This document shows, in pieces, positions 1 to 7,184 of a stretch of DNA of 10,000 nucleotides (its first letter is position 1; each line of letters begins with the position of its first letter). The notes beneath the pieces are model-generated. The model made no database searches and had not been told where the DNA came from. It was given only the letters and a program-made list of their open reading frames with translations. This stretch comes from Actinidia chinensis. Lineage: Eukaryota > Streptophyta > Magnoliopsida > Ericales > Actinidiaceae. The position numbers and the translations under genes were made by a program. The DNA lies in the NCBI GenBank assembly GCA_009663005.1, contig VIGQ01002275.1, positions 67,501 through 77,500 of the forward strand, given 5' to 3'.

Positions 1-95
1 TAAAAAAGCCAAAATCCTATTCAACCCTCCCTCAGTGATGGTTTCTGGGCGAACAATATTTAGTATTGCCCCATCAACAAAAAATTGACGGTAAG
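1..95 (-). CDS. Second coding exon of unrecognised plant gene (partial, runs off left edge)
   Basis: Read on the minus strand from 95 to 1 this stretch is fully open. It begins YRQFFVDGAI after a split threonine codon, continues through LNIVRPETIT and EGGLNRILAF, and leaves the window without a stop. The acceptor is the AG at 97-96. It is preceded by a T-rich tract and a branch-point-like GCTGAT about 45-50 bases upstream. Joining this exon to the coding exon at 349-292 keeps frame exactly: the final A of the first exon plus CT here makes ACT. The composition (mixed, few lysine or asparagine runs) looks like real coding sequence, unlike the surrounding AT-rich DNA. I do not recognise the family, so no function is given. 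An alternative reading starts at the in-frame ATG at 114-112 (MSASILAYRQ...), which would place a start inside what I call the intron. The splice model is preferred because donor, acceptor and phase all fit. Confidence 0.6.
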
Positions 96-291
96 CTAAT
101 ATTGATGCAGACATTGGATCGATCAGCCAAAACACAAAACTACACGCACAAACATTAGTACATCCCCCCCAATTTAAAGCAGAAGACAATCACCCAAAGT
201 TCTAGAGGCAAAAGCAAACTGGACCTACACACGGGGAAAACACCAACCACATCACCTCTACAGGATCACTACCGAGTACGAATATACTCAC
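96..291 (-). other. Predicted 196-base coding intron (GT-AG)
   Basis: The donor at 291-286 reads GTGAGT, matching the plant consensus at all six bases. The acceptor is TTAG ending at 96. The interval is T-rich on the minus strand and has stop codons in the frame of the upstream exon, so read-through would end the protein after a few residues. Its length and composition are normal for a plant intron. The phase is 1: the upstream exon ends TAT A and the downstream exon begins CT TAC. Confidence 0.55.
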
Positions 292-349
292 TATATTCCT
301 CCAGCAGAAGCAAGTTGAACAAGTATACAGTTTCAAAGACAGAATCCAT
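292..349 (-). CDS. First coding exon of the same unrecognised gene
   Basis: The minus strand from 349 reads ATG and then encodes MDSVFETVYLF, NLLLLEEY and the first base of a split codon. The start sits in a good plant context, with A at -3 and G at +4 (AAAATGGAT). The exon ends at 292 immediately before a consensus GTGAGT donor. With the next exon it gives 51 residues. The N-terminus has a short leucine-rich helix (roughly residues 9-16) flanked by acidic residues, which looks more like an amphipathic or buried helix than a signal peptide because there is no basic n-region. Two nearby ATGs exist: one seven bases upstream (ATGGAAAATGG, a different frame that stops after eight codons) and one at 413, discussed with the leader. 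The gene was not recognised, and family and function are left open. A matching transcript would settle the start and splice sites. Confidence 0.58.
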
Positions 350-424
350 TTTCCATATTTATTAGATCGCCATAGTAAAACCAGATAAATAAACAATATG
401 AAATGATAAGCATAAAACTTCCTA
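350..424 (-). other. Probable 3' part of the 5' leader (second leader exon) with overlapping upstream ORF
   Basis: A TTCTTTAG acceptor-like site on the minus strand ends at 425, with a second AG three bases on at 423-422. Downstream of it no AG occurs until the coding start at 349, so this is the nearest plausible acceptor for a leader intron. The resulting leader segment contains an ATG at 413-411 in a weak context. It opens a 26-codon upstream ORF that ends at 333, overlapping the main start codon in another frame. If the segment is really in the mRNA, that overlap could reduce translation of the main protein. Another acceptor-like TTGTAG lies at 467-472. The exact boundary is an inference. 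Confidence 0.35.
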
Positions 425-1245
425 CTAAAGAAGTCCGGTACAAAATAGATACCCCATAAAACACCCCTACAATGACAAAATACTCACGTGTAGATATCAA
501 AAGAACAAAGCATTTCATAACATGAACCGTATATAAATGAAAATCAACACAAAAATAAGAGACTAGGGAACAAAATTATTAAAAATTGGAAATTAAAAAA
601 GATAGAGGCGAGTGCATTTGTGTCACTTCATGCGGTTGTGAGCCCACAAAAAATGTGTATCCCATCACATGTGAGTATGCAGTGTCGATGCACCGTACTA
701 AATTACATTGTCCCTAGCCAAACTCAAATTGAATTCTAATCGAAACAATACCCATAAACCCTAGGAACAAATTAGCAAAAATTAAAATCCCAACGAAGCA
801 ATACTCGTAACCCTAACATATACCCGAATCAGAATCCACCATATATTTAAAGACAAACCAATCCTAGTATAGATTAAAACATAAAAAAACCTCACACAAT
901 CTTAACATTAAATCCAATTACAGAGAACGAAGCAGGACCAACATTAAAAAAATGAACATTACAAATACTCACTTGTACCTAATCAAAAAGGACAATCATT
1001 TCCACATGACACCCTTTATAAATGAAAATCAACACAAAAATAAGAGGACCAGGGAACAAAATTAGCAAAAATCAAAATCCCAATCGGGTCATACTCATAA
1101 CCTTAACATATACCCTAACTCAAAAATCGTCTAATATAATCAATCAAAGATCACCACAACGAAACCCCACATAATTCCCAAAGAATCAGGATTAATCACA
1201 AAATAAGAAGAACTGATTTTTAAAAAATAGCGAAAAACGAATTAC
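425..1245 (-). other. Probable long 5' leader intron
   Basis: The stretch between the leader exon and the coding exon is T-rich on the minus strand and has no sustained open frame. It resembles the long first introns many plant genes carry in their 5' untranslated region. The proposed donor is GTAATT at 1245-1240 and the proposed acceptor is the TAG ending at 425. Extra donor-like GTGAGTAT words lie at 487-480 and 972-965, both within the internal duplication described separately, so more than one leader exon or alternative splicing is possible. A CACGTG G-box word lies at 485-490. The overall call rests on composition and splice-like words, not on transcript data. Confidence 0.45.
472..1120. 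repeat. Internal direct duplication within the leader intron
   Basis: Block 472-575 recurs at about 958-1062. Both carry a TACTCAC word, then CAT, then TATAAATGAAAATCAACACA and AAAATAAGAG, then AGGGAACAAAATTA. Block 757-840 (AACCCTAGGAACAAATTAGC, then AAAATCCCAA, then CCCTAACATATACCC) recurs at about 1044-1120. In the second copy the two blocks are contiguous. In the first they are separated by about 180 bases of other sequence (roughly 576-756). The copies have diverged by scattered substitutions and small indels, so this is an old duplication with a later insertion in one copy or a deletion in the other. Confidence 0.7.
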
Positions 1246-1400
1246 AAGGTCAGCAGAAGCCAAAACTATGATCAGTGATCATCCAAATAACTTGATGAAA
1301 CAGTGCAAGCTTCAGAAAATACAGATCGTGGTGAAAGAACCAAAAAAGAAATCGGAGTTTCTTGGAGATTCGCGGAGAAGCGAATGAATGCCGATTACAT
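1246..1400 (-). other. Predicted first 5' leader exon
   Basis: The minus strand just downstream of the TATA box has the mixed, C- and T-rich composition typical of plant leaders, for example the words TTCGCTTCTCCGCGAATCTC and CTTTCACCACGATC. It then changes abruptly to T-rich intron-like DNA after a GTAATT donor at 1245. The exon has no ATG until position 1282, where a short upstream ORF begins. The 5' boundary is placed about 30 bases from the TATA box by the usual spacing and could be off by ten bases or more. Confidence 0.45.
1250..1282 (-). other. 10-codon upstream ORF in the leader exon
   Basis: The minus strand reads ATG at 1282-1280 and encodes MITDHSFGFC followed by TGA at 1252-1250. 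It lies wholly in the first leader exon and stops five bases before the proposed donor. It overlaps a perfect 15-base palindrome at 1268-1282 (ATGATCA, G, TGATCAT). Such short ORFs are common in plant leaders, and a regulatory effect is only a possibility. Confidence 0.35.
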
Positions 1401-1424
1401 AACCGAAGGAGTTGAAACGATCCG

Positions 1425-1431
1425 ATTTATA
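1425..1431 (-). promoter_or_regulatory. TATA box of the leftward gene
   Basis: TATAAAT on the minus strand, in the context CAATATAAATCGG. It lies about 30 bases upstream of the onset of leader-like sequence, which is normal plant spacing. The upstream minus-strand DNA (about 1440-1490) is rich in AAGAAAAAG words. A CA initiator-like pair near 1390-1392 is a candidate start site. Confidence 0.5.
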
Positions 1432-1499
1432 TTGCTGCACATCGTCGTCACAGTTGGTAGTTCGTTTCTTTTTCTTTTCTCAAGTTAAAAACGCCGACA

Positions 1500-2590
1500 A
1501 ATTACCAAATAGTCGGATGCCACTATGAATATAAACAATTTAAATATTGGACTCCTGTAGTTGACAAAATTTTAATTTGGTTTCTGTTGTTTTATTGGAG
1601 CAGTTAGAACCTTACAAGTTTAGTTCGATTTTAACTACATCCCCCATTATAGGGTGCACAAGGAACCTGTGGAAATATGGATCGGACCGGAGCTATTTGT
1701 CTGGTTTTTACGATTTTAATAGTTCAATTCTAGTTTCAAAAAATTAAAGAATCGATTATACGGTCGGATTACGATTCTACATTTTGAAATCTGGATTATA
1801 ACCGAAATGAATTGGTTAATTAAAAAAAATATATAACAATAGGTTTTTTGGTAAGAATAAAATTTTTATAAAAGCGGTGTATACTTCTGATCTTGACTTT
1901 GTATTGAAAATAAGTGGTTATTTATTTATCTAAATTTGTTCCTTGTTCTTAGAAGTTTGACAATTTAATAATATTTGGGTATTGTTATTTTAAATGTTTT
2001 TATTTTTAAATACTTGGCCTTCAATTTTGGAATTAAAATTATGCGTTACATGTGACAATCGGGGCAGAACACATCCAGTACTATAGTCTAATGAAGTTCG
2101 GGTCCTTAAAAGGCTATCATGTCCGATTTAATTTTTAAATTTATAAAATTTGATACCTATTAGTTCCAATAATAGTTTCTCTAAAAAATCGATCAAATCC
2201 AGTGAGTGCACCCCTTTAGTTAATATCTGTCAATAAGTTAGATAAAAAAAAGCATATGAAACATTGGTTAAGCTCGTCAAAGATGAATGGAGTAACACTA
2301 CTCTCTAAAAAGAGTCACGTGAACTTCACCCAAATCACTTCCGTTAGATTCATAACGGGGTATTGACAGAGCAGTTATATTGGGAATATAAATTAAAACT
2401 AAAGGGTTATCATTAGTTAAATTAAAATTATACGAACCAAAGGAATCTTGGTCAAAATACAAGAACCAATGGTCAAGTTTACCCTGTAAACGAACGCCTA
2501 CCGAAAGGGGCCACCCCTAAAAAAGGTTCGGTGCTTTTTAGCGAATAATAGAGGCGAGAAAGTTAGAAACACAAGGTAAGACAAAAAGAT
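1500..2590. other. Intergenic stretch, no gene seen
   Basis: No open frame of coding character was seen on either strand. At 1545-1650 there is degraded text resembling the GGTCCCTG-AGTTTGACAAA type of plant dispersed repeat (TTTGGTTTCTGTTGTTTTAT and similar). At 2390-2490 similar text appears in the opposite orientation (GTCAAAATACAAGAACCAAT). At 1680-1830 repeated CGGATT, CGGTCGG and ATAACCG words suggest another decayed dispersed repeat. A G-box CACGTG is at 2316-2321, too far from the TATA box at 1431 to assign. No ends or target duplications could be defined. Confidence 0.4.
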
Positions 2591-2599
2591 TCTAGGGGA

Positions 2600-3279
2600 T
2601 TATTTTATATTATATATATGATATAGTAATTTAAAAAAAAAATACTTTTTAGGTGTACTTGTTAAATTATATATTGTTTTACCCCTTATTATGATAAATT
2701 TAAAGAATTTTATTACAACCATTGAATTAAAATTAATTTTAATAATATAAAAAAAAATATACGTATCAAATATTTTTTATTTTATTAAAGGTAATTTTTA
2801 TTGACTTTTATTTTTCACATTTTATTATCTTTTAGTGATTTCTTCAACGATAAATCAATAATTTAAATTTTTATCTTAAAATTAAATAGTTTTTTTTTAT
2901 ATTTTTAGGATCTATAGTTTTTAAAAAATAACCAAAATAAACTAAAAAATGATCAACTAGTAAAAAAATATTAGAACAAAAAAATAATAAAAAGAAAAGA
3001 AAAAAAAGGTATGTTTAATTTTTTTTGGTGGGTTCCATGAAAAAAAATAATCAAATGGGTTTAAAAAACACTACCCAACTTCTTAAAGTTTTTTGCCATT
3101 AGATAAAAATTTAGTGAGCCCCACATTTTTTGAGAAGAATGAAGTGATAGTTTTGGGAGGAAAAAAAAGTCTCAAGTGAATCTCAGTTGTTGGATTAGCT
3201 CATAAGATTTCAACCGTAGATAGCGAGGAGAAGATAGATTTGTGATTCAAAATGAAGTTGTTGATTTATAATATAGATA
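2600..3279. repeat. Tandem element family A, copy 1 (most diverged)
   Basis: This is the first of three head-to-tail copies. Shared landmarks with copies 2 and 3 are, in order: TATATTATA-like start; TTTTAGTGATTT; TTTTTATCTTAAAATTAAAT followed by a T run and TATTTTTAGG; a GTGAGCCCCACA word matching GGGTCCCAC; a GGGAGG purine tract; CAAGTGAATCTC with GTTGGATTAG; CCGTAGATAGCGAG; and the end word GATTTATAATATAGATAG. It lacks about 80 bases present in the middle of the other two copies (the segment with TTCACTAAAAAT) and has extra sequence before 3110. No coding capacity was seen, so it is a non-autonomous element or a low-copy satellite unit. Confidence 0.6.
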
Positions 3280-3804
3280 GTTAGTTTAAAAATATTTAAA
3301 AAAATATGTGTGTTTTATATTATAGATTTTTTTTTTCCTATAGGATAAATTTATTTAAATATTATTTTCTTTACCCAAATCTTTTACAACATTATTGGGG
3401 CAAAATTAAATTTTAATAAAATTATAAAAAATATAATAAATAAAATGACTAATTTCCCTGTCTATTTGAAGTAATTTTTTTGTTTGCTTTATGATTTTTA
3501 AAATGTATCGTTTTAGTGAAGTTTTTTACCAATTAATTAATATTTATATCTTTTCTCTTTCCTTAATAAAAGAATATAAAATATTAAAAAATTACAAATT
3601 TAAGAGAAGTTCACTAAAAATATTAGTTATTTTTATCTCAAAAAAATATTTTTTTTATAATTTTTAGGGATATTGTCAAAATAATTATAATAATATAAAA
3701 TTTTTATTAAAAATAATAAATAAAATTTGTATTAAATAAAAAATTAAAATGAGAGAAAAATAAAGGGTGTAGGGTCCCACTAAAAAAGAAAGAAGTTATG
3801 ACTT

Positions 3805-3838
<34 letters not shown>

Positions 3839-3994
3839 AGATGAGTGTGATGAAAGTGATGTTTTGAGCGGAAAAATAATTTCAAGTGAAAATCTGGGCC
3901 GTTGGATTAACTTAAATGAATTTGAGCGTAGATTAGCGAGAAAATAGAGAAATAGATTTTGAATTCCAAACTAAGTTGATTTATAATATAGATA
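3280..3994. repeat. Tandem element family A, copy 2
   Basis: The unit runs from one GATTTATAATATAGATAG end word to the next and is about 715 bases long. It contains TTTTTTTGTTTGCTTTAT, AGTTCACTAAAAAT, a CAAAATAATTATAATAATAT word, GAGAAAAATAAAGG with GGGTCCCAC, a GA-rich tract at about 3795-3860, CAAGTGAAAATCTGG with CCGTTGGATTAAC, and GATTAGCGAG. Each has a close counterpart at a constant offset of about 700 bases in copy 3. Read on the minus strand, the unit begins TCTATATTATAAATCAAC, which resembles Helitron 5' ends, but no GC-rich 3' hairpin was found, so the class is left open. Confidence 0.75.
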
Positions 3995-4687
3995 GTTATC
4001 GATAGTTAGAAGATTTTAAAATATGATGTTATTTATATTATGATATAAATTATTTAAATATTCATTTTTATTCAAAATTTTTAAAACATTCATTGGCAAA
4101 TTAATTCAATAAATATAAAAAAAAGTACAATTAAATAAAATTGACTAAACTTTCCTTTCTATTGAAGTAATTTTTTTGTTTGCTTTATTTTTAAATTTTA
4201 TGTCCTTTAGTGATTTGTTTTACTACTTAATCAATTATTTTATATTCTTTTCTCGTTCTCTTAATAAAAAGAACTAAAAATATAAAAAATTATCAAATTA
4301 AGGGAAAGTTCACTAAAAATAATTATTAATTTTTATCTTCAAATTAAAAATTTTTTTATATTTTAGGCTTTATCGTCAAAATAATTATAATAATATAAAA
4401 TTTGATCCAAATAATAATTAAATTTATTAAATAAATAAATTAAAAATAGAGAAAAATAAAGGTGTGTAAGGTCCCATTAAAAAGGGAGAAAGTGATGATT
4501 AAGAGAGGAAAGTGAGAATGATGGGAGGAGAGGAGAGGGACGTGTCAGTGATGTTTTTGGGCGAAAAAAAATAATTTTTTCAAGTGAAATCTGGCCGTTG
4601 GATCCAATTCCAAATGAATATTTGAGTCGTTAAGATAGCGAGAGATAAGATTTTGGATTCAAAACTAAGTCCTGATTTATAATCTTA
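3995..4687. repeat. Tandem element family A, copy 3
   Basis: The third unit, about 695 bases, follows copy 2 directly. The closest matches to copy 2 are AAGTAATTTTTTTGTTTGCT, AAAGTTCACTAAAAATA, TCGTCAAAATAATTATAATA, GAGAAAAATAAAGGTGTG and the CAAGTGAAATCTGGCCGTTG block at 4581 (3883 in copy 2). Its right end reads GATTTATAAT and then passes into a TA microsatellite in place of the ATAGATAG end word. Confidence 0.75.
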
Positions 4688-4704
4688 ATATATATATATA
4701 TATT
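4688..4704. repeat. TA dinucleotide microsatellite
   Basis: About eight TA units follow the right end of the third tandem copy directly. It marks the edge of the array and may have grown from the TA-rich end word. Confidence 0.8.
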
Positions 4705-5560
4705 ATTTTTAAAAAAATAGTTTTATAATTAGATTATTATTTTAAAAACCCATCATAAAACAAGTTTTGAAAAACTATTAGAACATACAATTTTCTAAAA
4801 CATGAACAAATAAACACTAACAAATTGTGGTTTGTTTTTTTTTTCGAGTGCACGGAAATAAAGATGGGTTAATTTCAAACCGAAAAATTTTAAAAATTGG
4901 GACTGAATGAACATATATAATATATTTTTTGGTTTATTCCAGATAGGAGCACATATGGTTAAAAGCTATTGAATCTCTAAAACTAAGTATGAGTCGATAA
5001 TTTGTCTTCGAATACTCGCTTACAAATCTTAATTATATATAATCTTATCGACATCTTGAGCTTAAGTATTTCTTGTCAATTATAATTTATCGCAAGTATG
5101 GAAATAAAGTTCAAATTTGGAATCTGGTATAGGGGAGGGTCATCCAATCCATGCCCTACCTTATTTGAATTTACTTAAGAATTTGTTTTTTGCCCCAGGC
5201 CAAATGTTTCTAAATATTGAGCTTTTTTTCATGGAAGACAAAAACATGACAATGGAAGGAATCTTCTAGAGGTTTATAAGAATATTAAAATTGCAATAGT
5301 GTTACCATTTAATTGTTTCTATATCTCACTCCCCAAAAATGATTTCTATATATAATGTCAAGAAAATTTCACAAATTAATTATTTAAATGTTATTACCAT
5401 AATGGTCAAAGAATCAATTATTAATGAAATAATCAATAATTATTGTCATGTATATTATTTTCCTTTTTAAGATAAAAAACTAAAAATTTAAAGTGAGTAT
5501 TTCAAGTTCAAAGGCTAATATATTGCAATGGTATAACAGATAGATATCTCAAATAGGGCG
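4705..5560. other. AT-rich intergenic stretch, no gene seen
   Basis: Both strands are dense in stop codons and no splice-linked open exons stood out. The text is not obviously repeated elsewhere in the window. The less AT-rich patch at 5120-5165 (GGGGAGGGTCATCCAATCC) has no recognisable motif. I see nothing else to annotate. Confidence 0.4.
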
Positions 5561-5623
5561 GATGAAGAACCGAACTAACCAGAAAGTTATTGTGTCAAGT
5601 TTGAATTGAAAACTTAACGAGTT

Positions 5624-5632
5624 TTAAAAATA
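5624..5632. repeat. Left target site duplication (9 bases)
   Basis: TTAAAAATA here is repeated exactly at 5806-5814, flanking the inverted-repeat element. A related uninterrupted site at 5964-5972 contains one copy only. Confidence 0.65.
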
Positions 5633-5805
5633 AGAAAAGACTACAGTCATCGAAAATGTTATCGAAATTATTATTGATGGTTGGTGCCAAAACACAATCA
5701 TTTGTTCCATTGATGGGCCATTGTTTTTTTATTTTTTGCGTTTTGGCACCAAAGCGATATCGTTTTGGTGCCATCAATAACAATTTCGGTAACTGTAACC
5801 TTTTC
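5633..5805. mobile_element. 173-base foldback MITE, Mutator-like by target duplication length
   Basis: The left end reads AGAAAAGACTACAGTCATCG and the right end, reversed, reads GAAAAGGTTACAGTTACCG. These lead into matching arms ending TTRTTATTGATGG, so the terminal inverted repeats are about 37 bases. The left arm carries a 12-base internal duplication (ATGTTATCGAAA). Inside are a perfect 13-base inverted pair (TTGGTGCCAAAAC at 5681-5693 and its complement at 5740-5752) and a 28-base near-perfect palindrome at 5745-5772 centred on CGATATCG. Three copies of the GGCACCAAA word therefore point alternately. It codes for nothing. A 9-base target duplication and GAAAA-type ends fit Mutator-like elements. 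An hAT-type 8-base duplication is a less likely alternative. Confidence 0.65.
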
Positions 5806-5814
5806 TTAAAAATA
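5806..5814. repeat. Right target site duplication (9 bases)
   Basis: An exact copy of TTAAAAATA at 5624-5632. The sequence beyond it (TGTTCGAGTTT) continues the host repeat, matching the unbroken copy at 5964-5984. Confidence 0.65.
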
Positions 5815-6078
5815 TGTTCGAGTTTTTATTTGTTTATTAAGCAAACTTATGTTCAAACAGACTTTAACTTAAATAGAGCCGATAACTTAATTTTTTTTAA
5901 ACATTGTAAAATTATCGAGCTAAATAGTAGATTATTCTATTTGATTTGAAAACTTAACAAATATTAAAAATATGTTCGAGTTTGATTTCTTTATCCAACA
6001 AGTCAATCTCAAACGAGCTTTTAACAAGTTAATCACGAGCTAAGTTCAAGTAGTTTGGTTCGTTTATCAGCGCTAATC

Positions 6079-6099
6079 ACAAATTCATATTGAATTTGT
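6079..6099. other. Perfect 9-base-stem hairpin
   Basis: ACAAATTCA, a TAT loop, then TGAATTTGT form an uninterrupted 21-base inverted repeat. It lies just past the host repeat end and next to a second hairpin. No function can be assigned, and AT-rich DNA throws up such structures by chance. Confidence 0.5.
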
Positions 6100-6106
6100 T
6101 TATAAC

Positions 6107-6132
6107 TCACTAGTCTATCAACCTACTAGTGA
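6107..6132. other. 8-base-stem hairpin (TCACTAGT / ACTAGTGA)
   Basis: TCACTAGT at 6107-6114 and its exact complement ACTAGTGA at 6125-6132 enclose a ten-base loop. A further ACTAG word follows in GGTTACTAGATA. This could be a remnant of a small inverted-repeat element. Confidence 0.45.
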
Positions 6133-6139
6133 TAGGTTA

Positions 6140-7116
6140 CTAGATACAGTTTCCAAAATTGCAAATATGACAAATTCATGCTCATACTATCATAAGGAAA
6201 TGGATAAATATTTAATTGTTTTCCTCTCTTATTATTAAGGTTATAATTCAATATTCTTAATGTCGTCATTCGTCAACCTTAAGTTCTTTTTAAAAGCTAA
6301 TTAATGTTATCATAATTATCAAATTTTCGAAACTTCTCACTTTTTGTCATTGCCATGACATTGATTGAATAAAACAATCAGTTGTCTTTCTATCTGATTT
6401 TTAGTTTTTCAATTATGCTGACTAATATACACATTTATACACAATTTATAAAATACTCTCACATGGGGATGTGTGGAATCCCACAATATTATCGATGCCA
6501 AGATATATTTTTTTTTTTTTAATTTTATTTGTTTATTTTCTAAATAAAAATAAAGTTTGCATTCACTGTTTTCTAGACCCACCCTAAACGTACTCTTTTA
6601 AAAGTTAGTGGTTCCAACAGATGTGTAATATATTGTGGGACCCACTTCTCATCAAGGTGTATTTTGAGTTGTGTCTAAAGTTGAGTATGCAATTTTTAAA
6701 AAGCTTACCTTAACGAGATTAATTTTAGTTGCTCCTGATTTTTTAAGTTTAATTTTTTTTAATAAATATTTTTCCAATCATCGTTTGATAATTTTTTTTT
6801 TTTTATAGTTTCCTTTGAAGAGAAAAATTTTTTAAAAATATTACTTTTGTTCAAGTTCGAAAAAAAAAATCATTGAGGACAAAAAAAAAAAAGCTTTAAG
6901 TGTTTTTGTTTTCCCCAAAAATTTGAACAAAATTTAAATGTTTTCATTCAAAATTCTCTGAGAAAATCAAATAGTAAAAAATTTTGATCAAATAGTACCA
7001 GCATTCGTAAAGATGAAAACTCAATTCGAAAAGGGGTAGCTACAATGTTCAATAAAACAATCCACCTCGTTGTGCCTAAATTTAAAAATTTAAAGAAAAA
7101 ATAAAAGACAATATAA
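6140..7116. other. AT-rich intergenic stretch with a weak inverted repeat
   Basis: No open frame of coding character was seen. TCCCACAATATTA at 6479-6491 is the inverse of TAATATATTGTGGGA at 6626-6640 apart from a two-base bulge, and the 160-base interval could be a decayed small element. Long A and T runs lie at 6509-6521, 6791-6804 and 6860-6892. The rest shows no pattern I can name. Confidence 0.4.
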
Positions 7117-7139
7117 TCTATCATCTATCTATCTAGCTA
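7117..7139. repeat. ATCT microsatellite next to the Helitron-like array
   Basis: An imperfect run of ATCT units with one CATC and one AGCT interruption directly precedes the left end of the first 1.5 kb element. Confidence 0.7.
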
Positions 7140-7184
7140 TCTATATATAAATGTCAGTATACAGTAACAAAGTGACCACCAACT

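Larger units (their letters stand above)
5561..6075. repeat. Old dispersed-type repeat hosting a nested MITE
   Basis: The right part (5970-6065) contains TTCGAGTTTG, AACGAGCTTTTAACAAGTTA, ACGAGCTAAG and TTTGGTTCGTTTAT. This resembles, from memory, the degenerate CGAGC-rich dispersed repeats common in plant intergenic DNA. A matching GAACCGAACTA word at 5569-5579 is roughly the inverse of the TAGTTTGGTTC word near 6050-6060, suggesting weak terminal inverted repeats. The block TGAAAACTTAAC...TTAAAAATATGTTCGAGTTT occurs twice: once at 5947-5984 and once split around the MITE (5607-5632 and 5806-5826). The ends are uncertain. Confidence 0.4.

Noticed and set aside
202..518. Two minus-strand frames of about 60 codons near the gene start
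   Set aside because: They run across the predicted donor, intron and leader, have no coding character, and conflict with the phase-consistent splice model.
1303..1488. 61-codon plus-strand frame
   Set aside because: It lies antisense to the TATA box and leader exon of the leftward gene, and its hydrophobic tail comes from a T-rich promoter tract. No plus-strand promoter or continuation was seen.
2316..2321. G-box CACGTG upstream of the gene
   Set aside because: It is nearly 900 bases from the TATA box with no other element nearby; a six-base word is expected by chance at this scale.
1545..2490. Large inverted-repeat transposon from the similar text at 1545-1650 and 2390-2490
   Set aside because: The two arms share only short, degenerate words of a common plant repeat type and do not align over a convincing length.
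5595..5949. Overlapping frames on both strands over the MITE
   Set aside because: The repeated VGAKTQ and APKRYRFGA-like words come from the GGCACCAAA inverted repeats of a non-coding element.
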